Source of the DNA: Terribacillus halophilus
Lineage (GTDB): Bacteria > Bacillota > Bacilli > Bacillales > Amphibacillaceae
Length of the DNA stretch: 64,000 bases
Direction of reading: 5' to 3'
Assembly: GCF_900101385.1 (NCBI RefSeq)
Contig: NZ_FMZB01000001.1
Location: 372,001 to 436,000 of the forward strand
Positions 7,548-16,697 of the stretch are shown here, in pieces (position 1 is the first letter of the stretch; each line of letters begins with the position of its first letter). The translations under genes and the position numbers were made by a program. The notes beneath the pieces were generated by a model. It was not told the origin of the DNA and did not search any database. It was given only the letters and a program-made list of their open reading frames with translations.

Positions 7548-9004
7548 ATATTGCACTTATTATCATATTAGGATTTTTGCTTTTAGCCGTTTTTTTAGGT
7601 ATTCGAGCTACAAAAGGGAAAGAAATGGATTTGGAGCAGTGGACTGTTGGGGGGAGAGGCTTCAGTAGCATCTTCGTCTTTTTATTGATGGCAGGTGAAA
7701 TCTATACAACATTCTCCTTCCTTGGCGGCAGCGGCTGGGCGTATGGTAAAGGCGCTCCTGCACTATATGTCCTTATGTATATCTGTTTATCTTATGTGAC
7801 GTCTTACTGGCTTCTGCCAGCTATTTGGCGGTATGCAAAAGAACATAGACTTGTCTCCCAATCGGATTTTTTCGTGAAAAAATACAATAGCCCATACTTG
7901 GGGGTGCTTGTTGCCTTGGTAGGGGTAATCGGCATGATACCGGTTATTGTCGTACAGCTGAAAGGATTGGGGATAATCGTTTCTCAAGCTTCATATGGTG
8001 CTGTTTCCATGCAGGCGGCTGTATGGATGGGGGCAATTGCGTTAACGATTTACGTCATGCTGTCAGGTGTACACGGATCTGCGTGGACAGCGTTTATCAA
8101 GGATATTGTAATGGTAGTCGTCATCTGTTTCCTGGGAATTTATCTGCCCTTGCATTATTATGGCGGTTTTCAGCCAATGTTCGAAGCAGTTCATGCAGCG
8201 AATCCTGGTTTGTTGAAATTCCCGGATGAAGGCAACAGTGTGACTTGGGTCATCTCCACTGTACTGCTGCTTGTGTTGGGATTCTACATGTGGCCGCAAG
8301 TTTTCAGTTCCACTTATACAGCTAAGAATGAGCGGGTATTCCGTAAGAATGCCATCATCAGTCCGCTTTATACCCTTATGTTGGTATTTGTCGTTTTCGT
8401 TGGAACGGCAGCCATTTTGACAGTGCCGGGGCTGGAAGGAGAAGATGTCGATCTTGCCTTATTACGCCTTTCCTTGGATACTTTTGATCCTTGGGTGGTT
8501 GGCGTGATCGGGGGAGCGGGATTGCTGACGGCTTTGGTTCCTGGATCTTTGCTGATGATGAGTACATCTACATTATTAGCTAAGAACATTTTTCATGTGT
8601 TTGCACCTAAGTCGTCTGAACAGACAGTCGGGAAACTAGCGAGGCTGCTTGTTCCCTTTGTTGCCTTGGTGGCAGTTTATTTCACACTGCATGGGGGAAC
8701 GACCTTATCAAATATTATCTTGATGGGCTATAGTCTGATGACCCAGCTTGCTCCATCATTGCTATTCAGCCTATGGAAAGGGAATTTCATCAATAAATAT
8801 GGCGCAGGGGCAGGTATCATTGCGGGGTTAGCTACTGTGGCTTATATTACAACAAGTCATATGACACTTGCCGACCTATTCACCTTCCTGCCAGCGACCT
8901 GGAATGATGTGAATACAGGCATCATCGCGTTGGTCATAAACTGTATTGTTATGATCGCTGTGAGCTTGGCGACGAGGAAAAGTCAGCGAGCAGCTGCTGC
9001 ATAG
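7544..9004 (+). CDS. Sodium:solute symporter family protein
   Basis: A 486-residue SSS-family transporter with about 13 hydrophobic segments. The N-terminal helix is followed by a conserved segment (EQWTVGGRGFSSIFVFLLMAGEIYT), and the central GLGIIVSQ region also fits the pantothenate/solute branch. It probably uses the Na+ gradient to import an organic acid or amino acid. The substrate cannot be read from the sequence. The neighbours (gluconate to the left, tricarboxylate transport to the right) suggest a carboxylate, which is only an inference. It overlaps the DUF3311 gene by four bases. Confidence 0.85.
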   Translation: MNIALIIILGFLLLAVFLGIRATKGKEMDLEQWTVGGRGFSSIFVFLLMAGEIYTTFSFLGGSGWAYGKGAPALYVLMYICLSYVTSYWLLPAIWRYAKEHRLVSQSDFFVKKYNSPYLGVLVALVGVIGMIPVIVVQLKGLGIIVSQASYGAVSMQAAVWMGAIALTIYVMLSGVHGSAWTAFIKDIVMVVVICFLGIYLPLHYYGGFQPMFEAVHAANPGLLKFPDEGNSVTWVISTVLLLVLGFYMWPQVFSSTYTAKNERVFRKNAIISPLYTLMLVFVVFVGTAAILTVPGLEGEDVDLALLRLSLDTFDPWVVGVIGGAGLLTALVPGSLLMMSTSTLLAKNIFHVFAPKSSEQTVGKLARLLVPFVALVAVYFTLHGGTTLSNIILMGYSLMTQLAPSLLFSLWKGNFINKYGAGAGIIAGLATVAYITTSHMTLADLFTFLPATWNDVNTGIIALVINCIVMIAVSLATRKSQRAAAA

Positions 9005-9056
9005 ATGACCTCATCAAGTGTTTTAGTATGAATTAAAGATTCAGACTAGGAATGTA

Positions 9057-9098
9057 CTGCACCCCAATCGCAGGCGATTGGAGGTGCAGTTTTTTTTG
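9057..9098 (+). terminator. Terminator after the sodium:solute symporter gene
   Basis: CTGCACC-CCAATCG pairs with CGATTGG-AGGTGCAG around a CAGG loop, followed by eight T residues. Confidence 0.9.
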
Positions 9099-9256
9099 GG
9101 CGAGCATAGAAGGCTTCTAATTCGAGGACTGTACTTGGGAATTACTTATTTGCACATTTTGAACGGTCATTTCTAGGAACTTCCAGAAATAAATATGAAC
9201 AAAGCTGCTGTGTTGATTTTAAATTGTTGAACTTTTGATTCATTGCTAATATATAA

Positions 9257-9272
9257 TTGAAAGCCCTTACAT
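9257..9272 (+). promoter_or_regulatory. cre-like site before the sensor kinase gene
   Basis: TTGAAAGCCCTTACAT matches the cre consensus with one mismatch, in the central CG. It directly follows a TATAAT (9252-9257), whose best -35 (TTGAAC, 9227-9232) has a long 19-bp spacer. Confidence 0.45.
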
Positions 9273-9300
9273 TTGTGGTGAAATCCAGAAGGAGGCAACA

Positions 9301-10887
9301 ATGAAAAATTTGCTGCGCGTATCGCTGCAAGTGAAAATTTTAGGTTTGGTTATTTTTCTTTTGCTTCTCGTTTTAAGCCTAGTCACTATAATGATTGCTT
9401 ATATGGAATCAAATAAAGATGTGGAAAATGCTGAAAACATGGCATTACAAACAGCTAAAACTGTTTCATATATGCCGGTAATCCAAGAAGCATTCATCCA
9501 AACCAGTCACCCGGAGGAAATAAATTATGTTTCTGAACAGATACGAGAAGAAGTTGGTGCCTCCACCATCAAAATAGTGGCCCGATCCGGAGAAGCAGTC
9601 GGTATATCAGGGGTTGGATCACCGATAAGATCAGCGGATTTTTATCGGGCTGTCGTGTTTGGCAGCAATTATATCCTCCACACTGGAGAGGGCGACGATG
9701 AAATACTCAAAGGCATTGCACCTATCATAGTAGACTATGGCGAATATAAAAGATTGGAAGGTGCAGTGATAGCGGAATTTCAAATGAAGGACATACATAA
9801 TGAAGTCGCAGCAGATATAAAGAAAATCATCATGGCGTCCAGCGCTGTATTTGTCTTGGGTATTGCAGGCAGTTTCATACTGTCCCGGAGCATACGTAAG
9901 GACACATTCGGACTTGAGCCGTATGAGATTTCAATCTTGTATCAAGAAAGGGACGCTGTTCTCCAATCCGTCAAAGAAGGGATTGTTGCCATTGACCGGA
10001 AAGGGATTATAACGACAATCAATGTTTCCGCCCAAGAGTTATTGGACCTCCCGGATCATTCGGAAGGACGACCTGTATATGACATCATACCTTCTCCGTC
10101 CTTCCTTGAAATAATCGATTCCAGAGAAAAGATTATAAATGAAGAATTGCAATTTGGAGACAGGAATCTGATTGTCAACACGAGGCCGATACGTAAGAAA
10201 GATGACGTGATCGGGACAGTTATTAGTTTCAGGGATAAAACCGAGATAAAGAAGATGATAGAAGCTCTCTCAGAAGTAAGACAGTATACGGAAGATCTTA
10301 GAGCGCAAGCGCATGAATTCACGAGCAAATTATATGTCATTTTAGGCATGATCCAATTAGGGAAACTGCAGGAAGCGATTGCGATGATTCAGGAGGAAAC
10401 ACAAGTACAGCAGCAAGTAACGGAAATGTTTTTCAGAAATATACGTGACGAGAAAGTACAAGCCATCATATTGGGTAAATTGGCTAAAGCCTCGGAAAAG
10501 AAAGTTGATTTTAAGATGGAAGAAGGCAGCTCCCTTGACCCGTTGCCTGATCATATCCGCCTGACGCCTCTTATTATCATTTTGGGAAACCTGATAAATA
10601 ATGCATTTGATGCCGTTATGGACAATAAAGAAAAGCAAGTCTCCTTTTTCGTCACCGACTTGGGAAGGGATATTGTTTTCGAAATAGCAGATAACGGCAG
10701 GGGGCTTAAGAAAGGGACTGAACAGCATATCTTTCAAAAAGGCTTCTCTCTTAAAGGGGATAATCGAGGGTACGGATTAGCCAATGTCAGGGATGAAGTA
10801 GAATTGCTGCATGGGACGATCGAGATTGATAGTCATGAGCATGAAGGTACGATTTTTACCGTTATTCTGCCAAAGAAAATAGAATGA
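9301..10887 (+). CDS. CitA/DcuS-family sensor histidine kinase
   Basis: A 528-residue membrane kinase. TM1 is at about 13-33, an extracellular sensor domain of the CitA/DcuS fold at about 35-175, TM2 at about 177-198 and a PAS domain at about 210-320. The family phospho-acceptor motif AHEFTSKLYVILG contains His338, and the HATPase domain has N- and G-boxes (NLINNAFDAV, DNGRGL, GYGLANV). The family senses citrate, C4-dicarboxylates or related acids. Because tctCBA lies downstream, it probably senses the acid that system transports. It overlaps or abuts the response regulator gene. Start: ATG after GAAGGAGGCAAC. Confidence 0.9.
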   Translation: MKNLLRVSLQVKILGLVIFLLLLVLSLVTIMIAYMESNKDVENAENMALQTAKTVSYMPVIQEAFIQTSHPEEINYVSEQIREEVGASTIKIVARSGEAVGISGVGSPIRSADFYRAVVFGSNYILHTGEGDDEILKGIAPIIVDYGEYKRLEGAVIAEFQMKDIHNEVAADIKKIIMASSAVFVLGIAGSFILSRSIRKDTFGLEPYEISILYQERDAVLQSVKEGIVAIDRKGIITTINVSAQELLDLPDHSEGRPVYDIIPSPSFLEIIDSREKIINEELQFGDRNLIVNTRPIRKKDDVIGTVISFRDKTEIKKMIEALSEVRQYTEDLRAQAHEFTSKLYVILGMIQLGKLQEAIAMIQEETQVQQQVTEMFFRNIRDEKVQAIILGKLAKASEKKVDFKMEEGSSLDPLPDHIRLTPLIIILGNLINNAFDAVMDNKEKQVSFFVTDLGRDIVFEIADNGRGLKKGTEQHIFQKGFSLKGDNRGYGLANVRDEVELLHGTIEIDSHEHEGTIFTVILPKKIE

Positions 10888-10907
10888 AAAATTGGAGGGA
10901 ATCGATA

Positions 10908-11597
10908 ATGTGTCAAGTGATCATTGCAGAGGATGACTTTCGGGTAGCACAAATTCATGAAGAGTTTTTGAACTCAATGAAGGGCCTCAAGTTGATAGGA
11001 AAGGCAGGGAATGCGAAAGAGACTTTACAGCTGCTAGAGAAACATGATGTGGATTTATTACTGCTGGATGTTTATATGCCTGACCAGCTTGGCACAGAAC
11101 TATTGCCCGTAATCAGACAATTACATCCTCGCGTGGACATCATCCTGATTACTGCTGCAACGGATAAAACCTTCTTGGAAAGAGCATTGAGCTATGGAGT
11201 ACGAGACTATTTAATCAAACCGGCCACCATGGAACAATTTAAAGACTCTTTATCCCGCTATCTTAAAAAAAGGGAAATGCTTCAATCCACTTCTGAAATC
11301 AATAAGGAAATCATCGAGCAAGTTTTCGGAGCACATCATCCTGAGCAAAGCGTCGTCCCTCTTCCCACTGGAATCGACTTCCGGACATTGGAGAAGATCA
11401 AGAAGCTCTTAGAGCAAGAGCATGACGGAATCACATCTGAAAAAGCAGGGAAAAAAATAGGCGTTTCAAGGACAACTGCCCGCAGATATCTGGAATATTT
11501 GGTCGGCACTGAGGAAGTGAAAGTCGAACAAGTATACGGGATCGTGGGTCGGCCGGAAAGGCGGTATTGCTTGGATGATCAGTCAGACATGAGATAA
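10908..11597 (+). CDS. CitB/DcuR-family response regulator
   Basis: A 229-residue partner of the preceding kinase. The receiver domain (1-120) has the acidic EDD motif near residue 10, the phospho-acceptor Asp54 in LLLLDVYMP and Lys in LIKPAT. The C-terminal half carries the helix-turn-helix typical of CitB-type regulators (GKKIGVSRTTARRYLEYL). The ATG at 10908 preceded by TTGGAGGGAATCG is preferred over an upstream in-frame ATG at 10884 that overlaps the kinase stop. It probably activates tctCBA and the flavoprotein gene. Confidence 0.9.
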   Translation: MCQVIIAEDDFRVAQIHEEFLNSMKGLKLIGKAGNAKETLQLLEKHDVDLLLLDVYMPDQLGTELLPVIRQLHPRVDIILITAATDKTFLERALSYGVRDYLIKPATMEQFKDSLSRYLKKREMLQSTSEINKEIIEQVFGAHHPEQSVVPLPTGIDFRTLEKIKKLLEQEHDGITSEKAGKKIGVSRTTARRYLEYLVGTEEVKVEQVYGIVGRPERRYCLDDQSDMR

Positions 11598-11663
11598 ATC
11601 TGACATTCATAAACCGTGAATTTAATGAACAAAATGTTCTTTATAGACTTAAAACATTTAATT

Positions 11664-11679
11664 TTGAAAACGTTTACAT
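11664..11679 (+). promoter_or_regulatory. Perfect cre site in the tctC promoter
   Basis: TTGAAAACGTTTACAT matches WTGNAANCGNWWNCAW at every position and overlaps the candidate -35 TTTACA (11673-11678). Confidence 0.75.
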
Positions 11680-11701
11680 CAATTATTTGAACAGCTAAGA
11701 T
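11673..11701 (+). promoter_or_regulatory. Candidate promoter of the tctCBA operon
   Basis: TTTACA (11673-11678), 17 bp, TAAGAT (11696-11701). An AT-rich stretch just upstream holds a small inverted repeat, GAAC-AAAAT-GTTC at 11627-11639, that could be part of the response-regulator site. Confidence 0.55.
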
Positions 11702-11769
11702 AAATGCACGCAACTATTACATTCTTGTCATGGAGATGGGATGACGACAATTTATTAAGGGGTGTTTAA

Positions 11770-12747
11770 ATGAAAAAGTTTGGCATGATAGCTATTTTGT
11801 TACTTCTTCTTATAATGACGGCTTGTTCGAGCGGCGCTTCCTCCGGTGATGAATATCCTTCTAAAAATCTAGAAATTGTAGCGCCAGCTTCACCGGGCGG
11901 CGGCTGGGATTTAACAGCCCGTTCGGTTGAAAATGTCTTATCGGGACAAAAGCTGGTTGAAGAGAATATCAATGTCGTAAATAAACCAGGCGGAGGCGGA
12001 GAAGTAGGATGGAAGTACTTGGAATCCAAAGACTCTCATTCCCTGGCAATCAATTCAAGCTTGGTGCTGACAAATAATCTTCTAGGCCAAAGTGAAATGA
12101 CTTATGAGGGTTTCACACCAATCGCAACGTTGGCGACTGAATGGCAGTCCCTTGCCGTTCCTCCCGATTCTGAATATGAATCCGCTAAAGAATTGCTGGA
12201 AGCGATCAAAGAAGATCCTGCTTCCATCAAGATCGGTGTTGGCCCGGGACTGGGGAATGATGACCATTTATCGCTGGTGCAAGCAGCGAGTGAATTTGGC
12301 ATTGACCCTTCACAGATGAACTTCCTGGTGTATGAAGGCGGCGGTGATGTCGTAACTGCGCTGCTTGGCGGTCACGTTGATGCAGTCACTACATCGTTAT
12401 CCGAAGTGAAGGATCAGTATCTTGCTGACAAACTTAATATTCTGGCAGTATCCTCTGATAAACCGGTGGAAGGAATTGAAGACGTTCCAACTTGGACAGA
12501 TCAAGGGATAGATCTTGTTTTCCCACACTGGAGAGGAATCATGGGACCGCCGGATATGACGGAAGAAGAAATTGCCTATTGGGATGAAAAGCTAAGCGAA
12601 ATGGTTGAAACCGAAGAATGGCAAAAAGTCTTGGAAAACAATGATTGGGAAGGGTTTTATAAAAATAGTGAAGAGACGAAAGCTTTCATGGATGAGCAGC
12701 ATAACTTGTATAAGTCGCTGATAGAAGATTCTGGATTAGTTAAATAG
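11770..12747 (+). CDS. tctC: Tripartite tricarboxylate transporter substrate-binding lipoprotein (TctC)
   Basis: A 325-residue extracytoplasmic binding protein with a lipoprotein signal peptide; the lipobox LIMTAC puts the lipidated Cys at position 19. The mature start ASSGDEYPSKNLEIVAPASPGGGWD matches the TctC/Bug fold, which binds carboxylates such as citrate. It delivers substrate to the TctAB membrane complex encoded next. The start follows AAGGGGTG. First gene of an operon with tctB, tctA and a flavoprotein gene. Confidence 0.9.
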   Translation: MKKFGMIAILLLLLIMTACSSGASSGDEYPSKNLEIVAPASPGGGWDLTARSVENVLSGQKLVEENINVVNKPGGGGEVGWKYLESKDSHSLAINSSLVLTNNLLGQSEMTYEGFTPIATLATEWQSLAVPPDSEYESAKELLEAIKEDPASIKIGVGPGLGNDDHLSLVQAASEFGIDPSQMNFLVYEGGGDVVTALLGGHVDAVTTSLSEVKDQYLADKLNILAVSSDKPVEGIEDVPTWTDQGIDLVFPHWRGIMGPPDMTEEEIAYWDEKLSEMVETEEWQKVLENNDWEGFYKNSEETKAFMDEQHNLYKSLIEDSGLVK

Positions 12748-12769
12748 GGACAAAAGAGGTGATTTTCAA

Positions 12770-13219
12770 ATGAAAGCAATCAAATTAAGTGTTCCTATCT
12801 TCTTTATTCTTTTTAGCAGTGTATTCTTAATTGCTTCCTTTAATTTACCAAAGGCAAGCCTGGGAAATCCCGATGCACCTATATACTTTCCGGCAGGATT
12901 AAGCATCATCATGCTGATCTTCAGTATCATCTATCTGTTCCAGGAGCTTAAGAAACTTGATAAAGAAAACAAGTATATCAAACAGATGCTTTCTGGAAGA
13001 ACACCGAAGTTAATAGGCTTTACGATTTTGCTGGGAGTCATTTACGCCTTTGTGTTCGATCGCATCGGTTTCCTATATTCCACGATCCTTTATTTAGGAG
13101 GTCTTCTGTTTTATATTAACGGCATCAAAAAATGGCTTGTGAACATCATTGTGACAATTGCCTTTTCCTTTTTATCATGGTATGCATTCAGCGTTTTACT
13201 TGGAGTCAGTTTACCTTAG
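12770..13219 (+). CDS. tctB: Tripartite tricarboxylate transporter small membrane subunit (TctB)
   Basis: A 149-residue protein with four predicted membrane helices (about 7-26, 42-60, 80-98, 104-145 as a pair). Size, topology and position between tctC and tctA fit TctB. TctB sequences are poorly conserved, so context carries much of the weight. The start follows AAAGAGGTGATTTTCAA. The stop is 11 bp before the tctA start. Confidence 0.85.
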   Translation: MKAIKLSVPIFFILFSSVFLIASFNLPKASLGNPDAPIYFPAGLSIIMLIFSIIYLFQELKKLDKENKYIKQMLSGRTPKLIGFTILLGVIYAFVFDRIGFLYSTILYLGGLLFYINGIKKWLVNIIVTIAFSFLSWYAFSVLLGVSLP

Positions 13220-13230
13220 GAGGTGATGAT

Positions 13231-14748
13231 ATGGACGGAAGCAGCTTTATGGAAGGACTCTTTATTTCCTTGGAACCAATGAACATTTTGTGGATTATCA
13301 TAGGCGGTTTCTTAGGCACTATTGTCGGGATGCTGCCGGGTCTTGGTCCGGCGACTGCTGTAGCCGTATTGATTCCTGTTACATTCGGAATGGAACCGGT
13401 TAGTGCGATCATATTGATGGCTGCTATTTATTATGGCGCGATGTATGGGGGATCACGAAGTTCGATCCTTATAAATACGCCGGGGGATGGTTCCGCAATT
13501 GCTGCAACATTCGATGGCTACCCAATGGCTCAAAAGGGGCAAGCTGGGGAAGCCCTGGCCATATCAGCGGTTGCCTCGTTCATAGGCGGTCTTATTGCTG
13601 TTGTCGGTTTCATCTTTCTGGCTGAACCCTTGGCCAACTTCGCCTTGGAGTTTGGCCCGGCGGAATATTTCTTATTAATGCTGCTGACACTGTCAGCTAT
13701 CGTTGCGTTATCCATTGGCAAAATGGTCAAAGGTTTCCTAGCCATGATGCTGGGCCTTACTTTGAGTACTATTGGGATTGATACACAAACAGGTGTTTAT
13801 CGATTCACCATGGGTATTCCTCATCTAAGTGAAGGTATTGATTTCTTGATAGTCATTATAGGGGTTTATGCCATTGGTGAAGTGCTTTATAACTTGCTGA
13901 CTATCGATCAAGAGAAAAAAGAAAAGAAAAAGGTCGGTAAGGTTTGGTTTACAAAGGAGCAATGGAAGAGGTCGAAATGGCCGATTCTGAGGAGCGGTCC
14001 CATAGGCTTCCTGATTGGCGTCCTTCCTGGTGCCGGTGGATCGATTGCATCCATGATCAGTTATACGACCGAAAAGCAGATCTCGAAGAAACCGGAAGAA
14101 TTCGGAGAAGGCGCACCTGAGGGTTTGGCTGCACCAGAATCGGCTAATAATGCAGCGTCCGTCGGGGCCATGATTCCCCTCCTGACCATGGGCATCCCGG
14201 GATCCGGAACGACCGCTGTTATGCTCGGGGCTCTGATCATGCTTGGCTTGAGACCTGGCCCGCTGTTATTTGAGCAGCAGCCGGAAACAGCATGGGCTTT
14301 GGTCAATAGTATGTTTATCGGGAATATTGCGCTGATCATCATCAATATCCTTTTGGTAGGCTTACTTGTGAAGATTCTTGATACCCCGGCAAAAGTACTT
14401 TACCCAATCATTGTACTTCTGGCATTCATCGGGACCTATACATTGAGTTATTCTACGATAGACTTTTTCTTATTGCTTATTTTTGGCTTCTTTGGATTAT
14501 TCCTGAAAGTCATGGATTTCCCACTGGCTCCGCTTGTACTTGCTTTGATTGTCGGAGGGGAAATGGAGCAAAACTTCCGGAAGGCCCTATTATCTTCAGA
14601 TGGCAGCTTGGACATTTTCTTTTCTTCGGGAGTCAGTATTGTCTTAGTCATACTCACTGTTGTGTCTTTACTGTACCCACTGATCTTTAAATTTTTCAAA
14701 AGAAGAAATCTAGCTAATAAAACTGATAAAATCTCCAAATCATCTTAA
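13231..14748 (+). CDS. tctA: Tripartite tricarboxylate transporter large membrane subunit (TctA)
   Basis: A 505-residue polytopic protein with the two family motifs: GTIVGMLPGLGPATAVAVL near residue 35, and an internal repeat near 280 (GVLPGAGGSIASMI) followed by MGIPGSGTTAVMLGAL near 330. It forms the translocation channel with TctB, driven by an ion gradient rather than ATP. The ATG at 13231 is chosen because TAGGAGGTGATGAT lies immediately upstream; an earlier in-frame ATG at 13132 would overlap most of the end of tctB and add a non-homologous leader. Confidence 0.93.
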   Translation: MDGSSFMEGLFISLEPMNILWIIIGGFLGTIVGMLPGLGPATAVAVLIPVTFGMEPVSAIILMAAIYYGAMYGGSRSSILINTPGDGSAIAATFDGYPMAQKGQAGEALAISAVASFIGGLIAVVGFIFLAEPLANFALEFGPAEYFLLMLLTLSAIVALSIGKMVKGFLAMMLGLTLSTIGIDTQTGVYRFTMGIPHLSEGIDFLIVIIGVYAIGEVLYNLLTIDQEKKEKKKVGKVWFTKEQWKRSKWPILRSGPIGFLIGVLPGAGGSIASMISYTTEKQISKKPEEFGEGAPEGLAAPESANNAASVGAMIPLLTMGIPGSGTTAVMLGALIMLGLRPGPLLFEQQPETAWALVNSMFIGNIALIIINILLVGLLVKILDTPAKVLYPIIVLLAFIGTYTLSYSTIDFFLLLIFGFFGLFLKVMDFPLAPLVLALIVGGEMEQNFRKALLSSDGSLDIFFSSGVSIVLVILTVVSLLYPLIFKFFKRRNLANKTDKISKSS

Positions 14749-14774
14749 TGAAATGAATCAGGGAGGAAATCATT

Positions 14775-16283
14775 ATGTCAAATCAATCAAGCTATGATGT
14801 AGTTGTTGTCGGTGCTGGTAATGCTGCTTTATGTGCTGCCCTCGCAGCACGTGAAGCAGGAAGGACGGTACTCGTTCTTGAGAAAGGAACCGAACGGAAG
14901 CGGGGCGGAAATTCATACTTCACGGATGGAGCAATCCGTTTTGCTTACAACGATATCAACGACATAAGACAACTCATCCCGCAATTATCGGATGAAGAAG
15001 CTGACAAGATCGTGATGCCGGAATACAGCACGAATGATTATTATGATGACATCATGCGCGTGACTGGCGGGAAAAGCATGCCAGCATTAGCGAACCATCT
15101 GGTGAACGAATCTTATCAGACCATATCTTGGATGAAGGGACATGGTGTGGAGTTCGAATTGAACTACAGTAATCAGTCATTTGAAAAAGAAGGACAATTT
15201 CATTTCTGGGGAGGACTCCCTGTTAAGACACATAACATTGGCATGGGCCTGATAAAGGCGTTGTTCGCAAGGGCTGAAGAACTGGGTGTGGATATTTGGT
15301 ACAGCTCGAAGGCGATTGAATTAAAAACGGAGAACGGTAAGATTTCTTCTGTTATAGTGGATCAAAGCAATCAAACGATTGAGATATCTGCCTCTAGTGT
15401 TATATTGGCATGCGGGAGCTTTGAGGCCAATAAACAAATGCGCTCTGAACACATAGGCAAAGATTGGGAAGCAGCGATTGTACGCGGCACGGAATATAAT
15501 ACCGGTGACGGATTGACGATGGCATTAGCCTTGGGCGCTCAAAAGTACGGAGAATGGTCTGGGTGCCATTCCATCGGGACAGACTATAATGCCCCGAAAG
15601 TAGGGGATTTCACCAAGCCTGGTGATATCTTCAAAAAACATTCCTATCCATTAAGCATCATGCTTAATAAAGAAGGAGAACGATTTGTCGACGAAGGTGC
15701 TGACTTCAGAAATTATACGTACGCTAAATACGGACGCGAAATATTGAAACAGCCTGATCACGTCGCTTATCAAATTTATGACCAGCAAGTCCGTCCGATG
15801 CTGCGAAAAGAATATAACTTGGATGAAGCCACATACTACCAAGCTGATTCACTTGAACAATTAGTCGAAAAGCTTCCGGTCAATAAGGAATCATTCTTAA
15901 ACACGATAGCTGCCTATAACGATGCAGTCGAAGAAGGCTACTATAATCCAACTGTTAAAGATGGTAAATCCACGAAAGGAATTACGCCGCCGAAAACGAA
16001 CTGGGCATTACCAATTGAACAAGGACCTTTCTATGCCTTCCCAGTAACATGCGGAATAACCTTCTCGTTCGGAGGAGTGCTCGTAAACACAAGCAGTGAA
16101 GTATTAAATGAGAACAGTGAACCGATTGCAGGTCTGTTTGCTGCAGGCGAAATGGTAGGCGGCATCTTCTATGAAAACTATCCTGGCGGTTCAGGTTTGA
16201 TGTCAGGAGCGGTATTTGGTAAAACTGCTGGAACATCAGCTGCCCGTTACGTGGAACGTAAAAATACAAATATACCTTCTTGA
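14775..16283 (+). CDS. FAD-dependent tricarballylate dehydrogenase-like flavoprotein (TcuA family)
   Basis: A 502-residue flavoprotein of the fumarate reductase/succinate dehydrogenase class. It has an N-terminal dinucleotide-binding motif (VVVGAGNAALCAALAAREAG), a second FAD segment (ACGSFEAN) and a C-terminal FAD-contact region (AAGEMVGGIFYENYPGGSGLMSGAVFG). TcuA oxidises tricarballylate to cis-aconitate. Placement after a tricarboxylate transporter fits such a role. The electron-transfer partner TcuB is not nearby, so another acceptor or another substrate is possible. RBS GGGAGGAAATC. Confidence 0.75.
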   Translation: MSNQSSYDVVVVGAGNAALCAALAAREAGRTVLVLEKGTERKRGGNSYFTDGAIRFAYNDINDIRQLIPQLSDEEADKIVMPEYSTNDYYDDIMRVTGGKSMPALANHLVNESYQTISWMKGHGVEFELNYSNQSFEKEGQFHFWGGLPVKTHNIGMGLIKALFARAEELGVDIWYSSKAIELKTENGKISSVIVDQSNQTIEISASSVILACGSFEANKQMRSEHIGKDWEAAIVRGTEYNTGDGLTMALALGAQKYGEWSGCHSIGTDYNAPKVGDFTKPGDIFKKHSYPLSIMLNKEGERFVDEGADFRNYTYAKYGREILKQPDHVAYQIYDQQVRPMLRKEYNLDEATYYQADSLEQLVEKLPVNKESFLNTIAAYNDAVEEGYYNPTVKDGKSTKGITPPKTNWALPIEQGPFYAFPVTCGITFSFGGVLVNTSSEVLNENSEPIAGLFAAGEMVGGIFYENYPGGSGLMSGAVFGKTAGTSAARYVERKNTNIPS

Positions 16284-16292
16284 ATTGATTGA

Positions 16293-16320
16293 AGCTACCA
16301 GCCTTATGGTGGCTTTTTTG
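16293..16320 (+). terminator. Terminator of the tctCBA-flavoprotein operon
   Basis: AGCTACCA pairs with TGGTGGCT around a GCCTTA loop, followed by six T residues. Confidence 0.85.
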
Positions 16321-16375
16321 CTTTTCATTATTTAGTTGAATACCCGTCTGTTCATGCTCCTCCAACACGCAATAA

Positions 16376-16684
16376 TGTACTATAGCAAAGCTGCTGTTTC
16401 GTTTATATTCATGTAAGACTAGGCTTCGGCTTGATGACATATGTAATGAACTGGATATTTCGAAATACAAATTCATTCGATTATTCAAATTGCATACAGG
16501 TACTTCGCCATATCAATACTTTTTGAACAGCAAGGTGGAACGTGCGAAGGAAATCATAGAAAGAAGCCGAGATATTTATACAGCAGTTGCTGCCTATGGT
16601 TTTGTTGATCTTGCCCATTTGAACAGGCATTTTAAAAGTGTGTATGGGATTACCGCGTATGAATATATGCTGAGTTTCAAATAG
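16376..16684 (+). pseudogene. AraC-family regulator remnant (DNA-binding domain only)
   Basis: From a stop at 16373-16375 to TAG at 16682-16684, one frame encodes a complete AraC/XylS double helix-turn-helix (about 85 residues): RLDDICNELDISKYKFIRLF for the first and AVAAYGFVDLAHLNRHFKSV for the second, ending GITAYEYM. There is no N-terminal sensor domain. No ATG with a ribosome binding site precedes the first helix; the only start-like codon (TTG at 16490) would cut it off. It is therefore best read as a 5'-truncated relic. Which operon it once controlled is unknown. Confidence 0.75.
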
Positions 16685-16697
16685 CGAATCTATTATA

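Noticed and set aside
13132-13230. Longer TctA reading starting inside tctB
   Set aside because: It would overlap the end of tctB by 88 bases and add a Cys/His-rich leader unlike TctA. TAGGAGGTGATGAT fits the start at 13231.
15982-16488. Minus-strand open frame over the 3' end of the flavoprotein gene and the AraC remnant
   Set aside because: It is antisense to conserved FAD motifs and has no ribosome binding site.
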